Assembly (NCBI GenBank): GCA_036518955.1
Contig: DATDMG010000263.1
Location: forward strand, 1 to 17,622
Reading direction: 5' to 3'
DNA from: DATDMG01 sp036518955
GTDB lineage: Bacteria; Actinomycetota; Actinomycetes; Actinomycetales; Kineosporiaceae
Length of the DNA stretch: 17,622 nucleotides
The position numbers were made by a program, and so were the translations under genes. How positions within the stretch are numbered: the stretch's first letter is position 1; every line of letters starts with the position of its first letter. Under the pieces are notes generated by a model that made no database searches, was not told the origin of the DNA, and saw only the letters and a list, made by a program, of their open reading frames with translations. This document shows positions 1 to 7,830 of this stretch, one piece after another.

Positions 1-46
1 GTCCCCGGTGGACACCCGCCGGATCAGGAAGCTGCTCGGCCGCTGA
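1..46 (+). CDS. rpmI: 50S ribosomal protein L35, C-terminal end (partial)
   Basis: Only the last 14 codons and the TGA stop (44-46) lie in the window. They read SPVDTRRIRKLLGR, the usual basic tail of bacterial L35 (ends R-I/V-K-K/R-L-L-G-R). The gene lies 32 nt upstream of rplT, the normal infC-rpmI-rplT arrangement, so the two are probably co-transcribed. L35 is a small protein of the large ribosomal subunit. The call rests on a short tail plus gene context. Confidence 0.85.
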   Translation, partial: SPVDTRRIRKLLGR

Positions 47-78
47 CGCGGGCCACCGACTGAGAAGGAGAAGCCGAC

Positions 79-462
79 GTGGCACGTGTGAAGCGGGCGG
101 TCAACGCCCAGAAGAAGCGCCGCACGGTACTGGAGGCCGCCAGCGGGTACCGCGGGCAGCGCTCGCGCCTGTACCGCAAGGCCAAGGAGCAGGTCACCCA
201 CTCCCTCGGCTACGCCTACCGCGACCGCCGGGCCCGCAAGGGTGACTTCCGCCGGCTGTGGATCCAGCGCATCAACGCCGCGGCCCGCGCCAACGGCATG
301 ACGTACAACCGGCTCATCCAGGGCCTCAAGCTCGCCGGCGTGGAGGTCGACCGCAAGATCCTCGCCGACCTCGCGGTGACCGACGAGGCGGCGTTCGCCG
401 CGCTGGTGACCGCCGCCAAGGCGGCCCTGCCCGCCGCCCCGGCCGCGGGGTCGGCGGCCTGA
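79..462 (+). CDS. rplT: 50S ribosomal protein L20
   Basis: L20 binds 23S rRNA early in assembly of the large ribosomal subunit. The 127-residue product begins ARVKRAVNAQKKRR and carries the family's conserved GYRGQRSRLYRKAKEQ and RDRRARKGDFRRLWIQRINAA blocks, followed by the globular C-terminal half (NGMTYNRLIQGLKLAGVEVDRK). The last ~15 residues are an Ala/Pro-rich tail of the kind common in actinobacteria. The start is GTG at 79, with GAAGGAG at 64-70 as a well-spaced ribosome binding site. It follows rpmI by 32 nt. Identity is certain. Confidence 0.98.
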   Translation: MARVKRAVNAQKKRRTVLEAASGYRGQRSRLYRKAKEQVTHSLGYAYRDRRARKGDFRRLWIQRINAAARANGMTYNRLIQGLKLAGVEVDRKILADLAVTDEAAFAALVTAAKAALPAAPAAGSAA

Positions 463-500
463 ACCCCCGTACCTCGTCCGAACGCCCGGACAGCACGGCG

Positions 501-1346
501 GTGCTGGCCAATCCCGGTTCCGACCGGGTGCGGTCGGTGCGCCGGCTCGCCGGGCGTTTGGCGCGTCTACGGGCGGGGCGCTTCGTCGCGGAAGGCCCGC
601 AGGCCGTGCGGGAGGCAGTCGCGGCAGGCGTGGTGGTCCAGCTGTACGTGACGCCGGACGCCGCGACGCGCCATGCGCCGATCGTCGAGGCGGCCGTGGG
701 GTGCGGGGTCCCGGCCCGGCTGGTCACCGCGGAGGTGCTCGCGGTGATGGCGGACACCGTGACCCCGCAGGGCATGCTCGCCGTCTGCCGGCTGGTGGAC
801 GTCGATCTCGGGACGGTGCTCGGCCGCCGTCCCCGGCTGGTCGCGGTGCTGGCCCGGGTGCGCGACCCGGGCAACGCCGGCACCGTGATCCGCGCGGCCG
901 ACGCCGTGGGTGCCGACGCCGTCGTCCTCACCGACGCGTCCGTCGACGTCCACAGCCCCAAGTGCGTACGGTCCACGGCGGGGAGCCTGTTCCACCTCCC
1001 GGTGGTGACCGGGGTCGGGCTGCCCGACGCCGTCCGAGCCCTGCGCGGCGCCGGGCTCGCGGTGTACGCGGCGGACGGCGCCGGAACGGCCGATCTCGAC
1101 GACCTGCTGGACGACGCGGCCGCGGGCCGTCCCGGGGGCCTCAGCGGCCCCACCGCCTGGGTCTTCGGCAACGAGGCGTGGGGGTTGCCCGACGAGGACC
1201 TGGCGCTCGCCGACGCCGCCGTCCGGGTGCCGGTCCACGGAGCGGCGGAGAGCCTCAACCTGGCGATGGCCGCGACGGTGTGCCTGTACGCGTCCGCACG
1301 TGCCCACCGTCACCCCGCCAGCAGTGATCACCGCCGAGATTCATGA
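501..1346 (+). CDS. SpoU/TrmH-family RNA 2'-O-methyltransferase
   Basis: An S-adenosylmethionine-dependent enzyme expected to methylate a ribose 2'-OH in 23S rRNA or tRNA. From GTG 501 it is 281 residues. An N-terminal substrate-binding domain (RAGRFVAEGPQAVREAV) leads into the SPOUT knot with all three motifs: RDPGNAGTVIRAADA from residue 121, VFGNEAWGLP from 221, and SLNLAMA from 251. The length and the position after rplT match mycobacterial tsnR, but the target nucleotide cannot be read from sequence. The frame is open further upstream into rplT. GTG 501 is chosen because the product then begins like its relatives (MLANPGSDRVRSV), but no clear ribosome binding site is visible, so CTG 459 remains possible. 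The last 19 nt overlap the convergent CapA-like gene. Confidence 0.9.
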   Translation: MLANPGSDRVRSVRRLAGRLARLRAGRFVAEGPQAVREAVAAGVVVQLYVTPDAATRHAPIVEAAVGCGVPARLVTAEVLAVMADTVTPQGMLAVCRLVDVDLGTVLGRRPRLVAVLARVRDPGNAGTVIRAADAVGADAVVLTDASVDVHSPKCVRSTAGSLFHLPVVTGVGLPDAVRALRGAGLAVYAADGAGTADLDDLLDDAAAGRPGGLSGPTAWVFGNEAWGLPDEDLALADAAVRVPVHGAAESLNLAMAATVCLYASARAHRHPASSDHRRDS

Positions 1347-2536
1347 TCACCAGCGGGTCGGGGGGGCGGGGTGGCGGCGAGGGCTGTGCAGGTCCGCGAC
1401 CGTTCCCAGGCGCGCGCCATCCGGGCGCGCTCAGCGTCGTGGAGCGCGCGCGGGATGCCGTCCGCCCCGATGCGCAGCGGCGTCCAGGTCGAGGCGGTGA
1501 CGCGCCGGCCGTCAAGGGTGAGGGTGAGGACGCCGGTGCTGGTGGACGCCTCGGAACCGTGGTTGTACCAGACGAAGTTCCCGAGGCTGTACGCCACGAA
1601 GGCTCCGCCGAGCCAGCCCGCACCCTGGAGGACGTGGGGGTGGGCACCGACGACGACATCCGCGCCGGCGTCGACGAGGCTCCGGGCGGCGCCCCGCTGC
1701 TGCTCCTCGGGGCACTCCATCCGCTCGACGCCCCAGTGCAGGTAGACGACCACCACGTCGGCCTGCCGCCGGGTCGCTCGGACCGCGGCGAGCAACGGCT
1801 CCAGGGGTTGGGCTCCGGCGATCCCCGGTCTGTCGCCGGTGGCGGCGAAGTGCTGGAGCGTCCAGTCGGCCAGCTGGCTGGCGCCGAGGATCGCCACCGT
1901 GCGCCCGCGCACCGTGAAGATCGCGGGGGAGTACGCATCGGCCGCGTTCTCGCCGATCCCCACCACCCGGACCGGGCTCGCCCGCCGGGCGGCGAGCGTG
2001 TCCGCCAGCCCTCCCGGCCCGAAGTCGACGGCGTGGTTGTTCGCCATGGTGACGACGTCCACGCCGGCGCCCGCGACCGCGCGCAGCGCCGCCGGTGATG
2101 TCCGGAAGTGGTACTCCTTGGGCTGTGGCGTCCCCCGGCCGGTGATCGCGGTCTCCAGGTTGACCATGGCGACGTCGGCGGACGCCAGGTAGGGCCGCAG
2201 GGCCGCGAGCGCGTCGTCCGGGTGGTCCAGCAGGGAGGTGAGCTGGGCCTCGAAGTGGACGTCGCCCCCGAACGCGAGCGTGATCGGGCCGGACGGCGCA
2301 CCGGACGGCGACGGCGCACCGGACGGCGACGGGGACTCGGGGGACGCCTGCCCGCCCGCGGCGGTGCTCCCGGCGGACGGGGTCGCGGGGGTGAGCCCGC
2401 GGACCTCGCCGTCCCGGCTGTCGTTCGACGCGCTGCCGGGCGCCGCGAGCACGGTCAGGGTGACCAGACCGGCGATCACCGCGGTGAGTAGCGAGCGGCC
2501 GGACGACCATGCGGACGATCGCGGCAGAGGGGACAC
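1328..2536 (-). CDS. CapA-family exported metallophosphatase-like protein
   Basis: A 402-residue protein of the PGA_cap/CapA family, a calcineurin-like metallophosphatase fold named for poly-gamma-glutamate capsule synthesis. A hydrophobic N-terminal segment (about residues 17-33, LLTAVIAGLVTLTVLAA) suggests export or membrane anchoring. A Pro/Ser/Gly linker (about 50-84) follows, then the catalytic fold: GGD at 90-92, NLE at 126-128, ANNH at 165-168, LHWG at 266-269, GAHPH at 297-301 and SLGNF at 317-321. These His/Asp/Asn residues are the usual metal ligands. No other capsule genes are nearby, so a capsule role is not supported; many actinobacterial homologues are orphans. The GTG start has no Shine-Dalgarno, and a possible -10 (TAGACT on the minus strand) lies about 6 nt upstream, suggesting a leaderless message. 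Function beyond the family is unknown. Confidence 0.88.
   Translation of the reverse strand: MSPLPRSSAWSSGRSLLTAVIAGLVTLTVLAAPGSASNDSRDGEVRGLTPATPSAGSTAAGGQASPESPSPSGAPSPSGAPSGPITLAFGGDVHFEAQLTSLLDHPDDALAALRPYLASADVAMVNLETAITGRGTPQPKEYHFRTSPAALRAVAGAGVDVVTMANNHAVDFGPGGLADTLAARRASPVRVVGIGENAADAYSPAIFTVRGRTVAILGASQLADWTLQHFAATGDRPGIAGAQPLEPLLAAVRATRRQADVVVVYLHWGVERMECPEEQQRGAARSLVDAGADVVVGAHPHVLQGAGWLGGAFVAYSLGNFVWYNHGSEASTSTGVLTLTLDGRRVTASTWTPLRIGADGIPRALHDAERARMARAWERSRTCTALAATPPPRPAGDHESRR
2291..2334. repeat. 18-bp tandem repeat inside the CapA-like gene linker
   Basis: A unit of GGACGGCGACGGCGCACC is complete at 2303-2320. It is preceded by a 12-bp version lacking 6 bp (2291-2302) and followed by a partial copy from 2321. 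On the minus strand it encodes the Ser-Pro-Ser-Gly-Ala-Pro repeats of the linker between the membrane segment and the catalytic domain. It looks like replication slippage in a tolerant linker, so copy number may vary between strains. Confidence 0.7.
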
Positions 2537-2744
2537 CCGGACAGTCTACAAATCAATACGCGCCGTGAGCGCAGCCAACGGAGGCGTGTCAGTGCACACG
2601 CAGAGTGATGGCCCGGCGGCGGGCCGGTCAAACCCGCGCGCGATCCGGCGGCCGCATCTGAGAGACTCTGTGCTCGCACCCGCCGCTTGTGCGCCGCCGG
2701 CGAGTGACCGGCGCGCACCGACTGACTGGATCATCGTCTCCGCC
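2537..2744 (+). promoter_or_regulatory. Divergent capA-like / pheS intergenic region with strong hairpins
   Basis: This 208-bp region holds the promoters for the minus-strand CapA-like gene and for pheST. Three perfect or near-perfect inverted repeats are visible on the pheS side. The first is GCGTGT/ACACGC at 2584-2601. The second is GGCCCG/CGGGCC with a 4-nt loop at 2610-2625. The third and strongest pairs 2689-2700 with 2708-2718 (11 bp, one bulged C, loop CGAGTGA) and ends 26 nt before the pheS ATG. CCGGCGGC at 2645-2652 could pair instead with 2693-2700, giving an attenuator-like choice of structures. No T-box sequence is seen. The only small ORF (2608-2661) has no Phe codon. A regulatory function is inferred. 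Confidence 0.4.
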
Positions 2745-3839
2745 ATGTCCGGACCCAACACCCCGTTCGACCCCGTCGAGGTGGCCGCGCTGTCCGAGGA
2801 CGCGATCGCTGCCTACGCCGCGGACGCCCTCGCCGCGGTCGACGCCGCCGAGGATCTCGACACCCTCAAGCAGGTCCGCCTGGAGCACGCCGGGGACCGC
2901 AGCCCGATCGCGCTGGCGACTCGCGAGATCGGCGCGCTGCCCCCGGCCGCTCGCGCCGAGGCCGGCAAGCGGGTCGGCGCGGCCCGCGCCAGGATCAGGG
3001 AGGTGATCGAGCGCCGGCAGGCCGAGCTCGAGGTCGATCGGGATCGCCGGGTTCTCGGCCAGGAGGCCGTCGACGTCACGCTCCCGACGGCGCGCCTGCC
3101 GCGCGGTGCCCGGCACCCGCTGGAGACGCTGCAGGAGCAGATCGCGGACGTCTTCGTGGCGATGGGCTGGGAGGTCGCCGAGGGTCCCGAGGTCGAGGCG
3201 GAGTGGTTCAACTTCGACGCGCTCAACTTCGACCCGGACCATCCGGCCCGCCAGATGCAGGACACCTTCTTCGTGGACCCGCCCACGTCCGGTCTGGTGC
3301 TGCGCACGCACACGTCGCCGGTCCAGGTGCGGTCGCTGCTGGAGCGCGAGCTGCCGGTGTACGTCATCTGCCCGGGCAAGGTGTTCCGCACCGACGAGCT
3401 GGACGCCACCCACACCCCGGTGTTCCACCAGGTGGAGGGCCTGGCCGTGGACAAGGGCCTGACGATGGCGCACCTGAAGGGCACCCTCGACCACTTCGCC
3501 CAGGCCATGTTCGGCCCCGACAGCGTGACCCGGCTGCGGCCGTCGTTCTTCCCGTTCACCGAGCCCAGTGCCGAGCCCGACGTGCTCTGCTTCGTCTGCA
3601 AGGGCACCGACCGGGGCTGCCGCACCTGCAAGGGCACCGGTTGGATCGAGTGGGGCGGCTGCGGGATGGTCAACCCGAACGTCCTGCGCGCCTGCGGCGT
3701 CGACCCCGAGGTCTACTCCGGTTTCGCCTTCGGGATGGGGATCGAGCGCACCCTGATGTTCCGCAACGGGGTCGAGGACATGCGCGACATGGTGGAGGGC
3801 GACGTCCGGTTCTCCCTGCACTACGGGATGGAGGTCTGA
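2745..3839 (+). CDS. pheS: Phenylalanine-tRNA ligase alpha subunit
   Basis: Catalytic subunit of the alpha2-beta2 enzyme that charges tRNA-Phe in the cytoplasm. The 364-residue product has an N-terminal coiled-coil region (about 1-90), then the class II synthetase core: GARHPLETLQEQI, VAEGPEVEAEWFNFDALNF, motif 2 (LRTHTSPVQVR) and motif 3 (FGMGIERTLMFRNGVED). A four-cysteine cluster (C282, C285, C292, C295), typical of actinobacterial PheS, could bind a metal. The frame is open far upstream, but ATG 2745 gives the standard MSGPN start. No Shine-Dalgarno precedes it. The stop shares one base with the pheT start (TGATG), so the subunits are probably translated in a coupled manner. Confidence 0.97.
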   Translation: MSGPNTPFDPVEVAALSEDAIAAYAADALAAVDAAEDLDTLKQVRLEHAGDRSPIALATREIGALPPAARAEAGKRVGAARARIREVIERRQAELEVDRDRRVLGQEAVDVTLPTARLPRGARHPLETLQEQIADVFVAMGWEVAEGPEVEAEWFNFDALNFDPDHPARQMQDTFFVDPPTSGLVLRTHTSPVQVRSLLERELPVYVICPGKVFRTDELDATHTPVFHQVEGLAVDKGLTMAHLKGTLDHFAQAMFGPDSVTRLRPSFFPFTEPSAEPDVLCFVCKGTDRGCRTCKGTGWIEWGGCGMVNPNVLRACGVDPEVYSGFAFGMGIERTLMFRNGVEDMRDMVEGDVRFSLHYGMEV

Positions 3840-6343
3840 TGCGCGCCCCGCTGCCCTGGCTGCGCGAGTACGTCGAGGTGCCGGCCGGGGTGACCGCCGA
3901 ACAGGTCGCGGCCGACCTGGTCCGGGTGGGCCTGGAGGAAGAGGCGATCCACGGCGGCGACGTCACCGGCCCGATCGTGGTCGGGCGCGTCCTGGAGTTC
4001 GTGGAGGAGCCGCAGAAGAACGGCAAGACGATCCGCTGGTGCCAGGTGGACGTCGGGGGGACCGAACCGAGGGGCCTCGTCTGCGGTGCGCGAAACTTCG
4101 TCGCCGGCGACCTCGTCGTCGTCGTCCTGCCCGGTGCGGTGCTGCCGGGTGGTATCGCCGTCTCGGCCCGCCGGACGTACGGCCACGTCAGCGACGGGAT
4201 GATCTGCAGCGCCCGCGAACTCGGCCTCGGCGACGACCACAGCGGCATCATCCGGCTGGTCGAGTGGGGCCTGGACGACGCCCGCCCCGGCGACGACGCG
4301 ATCGGGTTGCTCGGCCTGGACGAGCAGACCGTCGAGGTGAACGTCACCCCGGACCGCGGCTACTGCCTCAGCGTCCGGGGGATCGCCCGGGAGTACGGGC
4401 ACGCCACCGGTGCCGTGTTCCGGGATCCGGCCGACGTCGAGGTGCAGGCTCCGGCCGCGGCCGGGTTCGCCGTCCGGCTGGACGACGGCGCGCCGATCCG
4501 GGGCGTCGAGGGCTGCGACCGGTACGTGGCCCGCGTCGTGCGCGGTATCGACCCGACCGCGGCCACGCCGCGATGGATGCGGCGCCGCCTGGAGCAGGCC
4601 GGGATGCGGCCGATCTCGCTCACCGTCGACGTCACGAACTACGTGATGCTCGCGGTCGGCCAGCCGCTGCACGCGTTCGACCTCGCCGGGCTCGTCGAGC
4701 CGATCGTCGTCCGCCGTGCCGAAGCCGGGGAGAAGCTCACCACGCTGGACGACGTCCCGCGCGCCCTCGACCCCGAGGACCTGCTGATCACCGATTCCGG
4801 CGGCCGGCGCGTGCTCGCCCTCGCCGGGGTGATGGGCGGCGCCAGCAGCGAGGTGGGCGAGAGCACGACCGACGTGCTGATCGAGGCGGCGCACTTCGAC
4901 TGGGTGACGGTGGCCCGGACCGCGCGCCGGCACAAGCTCGGCACGGAGGCGAGCAAGCGGTTCGAGCGGGGCGTCGACGCCGACCTGGCGGGGGCCGCCG
5001 CTGAGCTCGCCGTCCGGCTCCTGGTGGAGCACGGCGGTGGCGCGCCGGGGCCGGCGACCGATGCCGACCGGCGCCCGCCGCGGCCGGTGATCCGGGTCGC
5101 CTGGGACGTGCCGAATCGGGTCGTCGGCCGCTCCTGGAGCCGGGAGGAGATCGTCGCGACCTACACCGAGATCGGGTGCCGGGTGACGGCGGAGGGCGAC
5201 GAACTCGTCGTGGTCCCGCCGACCTGGCGGCCGGACCTGCGGGTCGGGGTCGACCTGGCCGAGGAGGTCGCCCGGTTGCGCGGTTACGAGCACATCCCGT
5301 CGGTCCTGCCGGCCGCGCCGGCGGGCCGCGGGCTGACCCGGGGCCAGCGCGCCCGCCGCTCGGTGGCCCGGTCGCTGGCCGAGCACGGGCTCGTCGAGGT
5401 GCTCAGCTACCCGTTCGTGTCCCCGTCGGTGCACGACGTGCTCGGGCTGGCGGCGGACGACGACCGGCGGCGTGCCGTCCGGCTCGCCAACCCGCTCTCG
5501 GTCGAGCAGCCGGAGCTGCGGACGTCGATCCTGCCGCCGCTGCTGGAGACCCTTCGCCGCAACGTCGGGCGGGGTCAGGCCGACGTCGGCCTGTTCGAGA
5601 TCGGTCTGGTCGTGTCGGCCGGCGCCGCCCGCCGCGCCGCGCCGCGCCCGCCCGCCGACGACCGGCCGGACGACGCCACCCTGGCCGCGATCTCTGCGGC
5701 CGTTCCGGCGCAGCCCCGGCGGATCGGCATCGTGTTGGCCGGACTGCGGGAGTTGCCAGGATGGTCGGCACCGGGCCGGCCCGCCGACTGGGCCGACGCG
5801 GTCGAGGCGGCCCGGGCGGCCGCGGCGGCTCTGGGCCTGGAGCTCGCGGCCACCGCCGAGGCCCGCGCGCCCTGGCACCCGGGTCGCTGCGCCCGGCTGG
5901 ACCTGCCCGACGGGACCCTCGCCGGGTACGCCGGGGAACTGCACCCCAAGGCGGTCGGCGCACTCGGGCTGCCGGCGCGGACGGTCGCCGCCGAGCTCGA
6001 CCTGGACGCGCTGATCGGGGCGTCGGGCGAGATCCGGCGGGCCGAGCCGGTGTCCGTCTACCCGGTCGCCAAGGAGGACGTCGCCCTCGTGGTGGACGCC
6101 GACGTGCCGGCTGCCCGGGTCGAGGCGGCGCTGCGCGCCGGCGCCGGCGACCTGCTGGAGTCGGTACGGTTGTTCGACGTGTACACCGGCCAGCAGGTCG
6201 GGGACGGGCGCAAGTCGCTGGCTTTCGCGCTGCGACTGCGGGCCCCCGACCACACGTTGACGGCGGCGGAGGCGGCTGCGGCCCGGGACGCCGCGGTGGC
6301 CCGGGCCCGGGCCGAGCTCGGGGCGGTGCTGCGCGGCGGGTGA
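3839..6343 (+). CDS. pheT: Phenylalanine-tRNA ligase beta subunit
   Basis: Partner of PheS, responsible for tRNA binding and editing of mischarged Tyr-tRNA-Phe. The 834-residue product has the full family layout: N-terminal MRAPLPWLREYV, an EMAPII-like tRNA-binding domain (about 45-155), the B3/B4 editing domain (about 210-390), the B5 domain (about 418-490, ending RPDLRVGVDLAEEVARLRGYEHIP), a degenerate synthetase-like core, and the C-terminal ferredoxin-fold anticodon-binding domain (about 734-834). Length is normal for the bacterial beta subunit. ATG 3839 overlaps the pheS stop by one base. An 83-nt gap with no clear terminator follows. Confidence 0.97.
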   Translation: MRAPLPWLREYVEVPAGVTAEQVAADLVRVGLEEEAIHGGDVTGPIVVGRVLEFVEEPQKNGKTIRWCQVDVGGTEPRGLVCGARNFVAGDLVVVVLPGAVLPGGIAVSARRTYGHVSDGMICSARELGLGDDHSGIIRLVEWGLDDARPGDDAIGLLGLDEQTVEVNVTPDRGYCLSVRGIAREYGHATGAVFRDPADVEVQAPAAAGFAVRLDDGAPIRGVEGCDRYVARVVRGIDPTAATPRWMRRRLEQAGMRPISLTVDVTNYVMLAVGQPLHAFDLAGLVEPIVVRRAEAGEKLTTLDDVPRALDPEDLLITDSGGRRVLALAGVMGGASSEVGESTTDVLIEAAHFDWVTVARTARRHKLGTEASKRFERGVDADLAGAAAELAVRLLVEHGGGAPGPATDADRRPPRPVIRVAWDVPNRVVGRSWSREEIVATYTEIGCRVTAEGDELVVVPPTWRPDLRVGVDLAEEVARLRGYEHIPSVLPAAPAGRGLTRGQRARRSVARSLAEHGLVEVLSYPFVSPSVHDVLGLAADDDRRRAVRLANPLSVEQPELRTSILPPLLETLRRNVGRGQADVGLFEIGLVVSAGAARRAAPRPPADDRPDDATLAAISAAVPAQPRRIGIVLAGLRELPGWSAPGRPADWADAVEAARAAAAALGLELAATAEARAPWHPGRCARLDLPDGTLAGYAGELHPKAVGALGLPARTVAAELDLDALIGASGEIRRAEPVSVYPVAKEDVALVVDADVPAARVEAALRAGAGDLLESVRLFDVYTGQQVGDGRKSLAFALRLRAPDHTLTAAEAAAARDAAVARARAELGAVLRGG

Positions 6344-6426
6344 CCGTCGCTCTGGTCGGGGGTCACGTCCGGATCAGGGTCGAACTCGCCTGAGAGATCG
6401 GCCCGGAGCCTGGCATCATCGCTGAT

Positions 6427-7746
6427 GTGTTCGCCGATACAAGCTCGGACGACAGCGACAACGGCACGTCGCCCACCGCGGCAGATGGTAACGGCACGCT
6501 GAACGGGAGCGACCGTGGGGGCTCTGTCGGCGCTCCTGGTGGTGACCTGGGCACCACGGCGCGCTGGTCGGAGGCAACCGGCCCGGGCGGTCCCCCGCCG
6601 CCGGCCGCCCGCCCGGGATTCGCTCCCCGCCCCGGGATCCCCGGCCGGACCAGCCTGCCCCAGCGCCGTCCCGGTCAGCGGGGCCGACCTGCGGCGCCGT
6701 TCAGCCCGTTGTTCACCCCGCCGTCCGCCGGCACTCCGTTGCCCCCGCCGTCACCCGTGCCACCGCCCTCGGGCGTCCCTGCCCATTCCGGCCTGCCGGC
6801 CCGGGCGGCGGAGCCCGACGTGCTGCTGCCGACCGCCACCCCGCCCGAGCGGGCCGTCGTCCGCGAGGCGCCGTCCGCAGCGCACCGGCCGCTGCCCGGA
6901 TCCGCGGTGACCTTCAGCGGTGTCCCGGCGGCGAGGGTCGCCCTGGTGACCGGCGCGGGCCGGGGGATCGGGCGCGCGATCGCGGTCGGGCTCGGCCGGG
7001 CCGGGGTCTCGGTGGCCTTGCTGGGGCGTTCCCCGGGGGCGCTCGAGGACGTCGCGGCGGAGGTCGCCTCGCACGGCGTCGGAGCCTCCTGGGCCGGCGC
7101 GGACGTGCGCGACTACGCCCAGGTCCACAACGCCGTGGAGCGGCTCGAGGCGGTCCTGGGCGACCTGGACCTCCTGATCAACAATGCGGGCGTGATCGAG
7201 CCGGCCGAGGTGCCGGTCTGGGACGCCGGGCCGGAGACGTGGTGGCACGTGGTGGAGACCGATCTGCGCGGGCCCTTCCACTGCGTCCGGGCCGTCGTCC
7301 CGGGGATGATCGACCGCGGCGGCGGCCGGGTGATCAACGTGAGTTCCGGCCTGGGAGCGGGGGACCGGGACGTCTACTCCGCCTACGCCGCCGCCAAGGC
7401 CGGACAGTTCCGGATCACCGGGTCGCTGCACCTGGCCGGCTACGAGCGAGGACTGCGCGCGTTCGAGATCTCGCCCGGCGTCGTCCGTACCGACATGACC
7501 TCGATGATGCCGGCGTACGTGGGCCGCACCGACTGGACCCCGGTGGAGAAGGTGGTCGACCTCGTGGTCGCGGCAGGCGCGGGTCGGCTCGACGCCTGGT
7601 CGGGAGGGTTCCTGCGGGCCGACATCGACACCCCGGAGACTCTGGACGCCGCCGAGCTGCGGGCCGGCGAGCCGGGTCTGCCGCCCACCGCCCGTCGGCT
7701 CGGCATCCTCCCCTACGGCCCGGAAGACCCCCTTGTCTCCGGATGA
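6427..7746 (+). CDS. Short-chain dehydrogenase/reductase with long disordered N-terminus
   Basis: The C-terminal ~270 residues form a classical SDR: the nucleotide-binding TGAGRGIG at 175-182, a D at the end of strand 4 (GADVRD), NNAG, catalytic Ser (VSS, 305-307), YAAAK at 320-324, and PGVVRTDM after it. It should be an NAD(P)-dependent oxidoreductase; the substrate cannot be predicted. The first ~160 residues are a Pro/Gly/Ser-rich, low-complexity stretch unlike the family, which is usually about 250 residues. GTG 6427 lacks a ribosome binding site. GTG 6907 (residue 161) would give a normal 279-residue enzyme, but the upstream frame keeps GC-rich third positions and no stops, so the long form may be real. 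It lies between pheT and the arginine cluster, as a housekeeping gene of unknown substrate. Confidence 0.82.
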   Translation: MFADTSSDDSDNGTSPTAADGNGTLNGSDRGGSVGAPGGDLGTTARWSEATGPGGPPPPAARPGFAPRPGIPGRTSLPQRRPGQRGRPAAPFSPLFTPPSAGTPLPPPSPVPPPSGVPAHSGLPARAAEPDVLLPTATPPERAVVREAPSAAHRPLPGSAVTFSGVPAARVALVTGAGRGIGRAIAVGLGRAGVSVALLGRSPGALEDVAAEVASHGVGASWAGADVRDYAQVHNAVERLEAVLGDLDLLINNAGVIEPAEVPVWDAGPETWWHVVETDLRGPFHCVRAVVPGMIDRGGGRVINVSSGLGAGDRDVYSAYAAAKAGQFRITGSLHLAGYERGLRAFEISPGVVRTDMTSMMPAYVGRTDWTPVEKVVDLVVAAGAGRLDAWSGGFLRADIDTPETLDAAELRAGEPGLPPTARRLGILPYGPEDPLVSG

Positions 7747-7792
7747 CCATGGAGGGATCGGCGCGCCCGGGGATACCTGCCATGGGGCAAGC

Positions 7793-7828
7793 AATGCATT
7801 ATCATGCAGACTATTGTATGGTCATGCG
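7793..7828 (+). promoter_or_regulatory. Two ARG-box-like operators (ArgR sites) ahead of argC
   Basis: Box 1 at 7795-7808 is TGCATTATCATGCA, an inverted repeat of the form TGCAT-N4-ATGCA. Box 2 at 7815-7828 is TGTATGGTCATGCG, with two mismatches to the same pattern. They are exactly 20 bp apart, close to the two-helical-turn spacing known for tandem ARG boxes bound by one ArgR hexamer. This AT-rich patch stands out in very GC-rich DNA. A possible -10 (TATGGT, 7817-7822) lies inside box 2 about 8 nt before the argC ATG, so bound ArgR would block the promoter, and the transcript may be leaderless. ArgR is encoded downstream in the same cluster. Confidence 0.75.
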
Positions 7829-7830
7829 TC

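Noticed and set aside
1324..1350. GTGATCAC and CATGATCAC near the end of the methyltransferase gene, resembling the repeats ahead of argH
   Set aside because: They lie within two coding ends, far from any promoter, with no proper ARG-box symmetry or spacing. Probably chance.
2608..2661. 17-codon ORF (MARRRAGQTRARSGGRI) ahead of pheS as an attenuator leader peptide
   Set aside because: It has no Phe codons and no clear ribosome binding site; its many Arg codons reflect GC-rich composition.
3821..6253. 810-codon minus-strand open frame opposite pheT
   Set aside because: Long antisense frames are expected in DNA with GC-biased third positions; the translation is His/Asp/Arg/Gly-rich without motifs, and pheT is certain.
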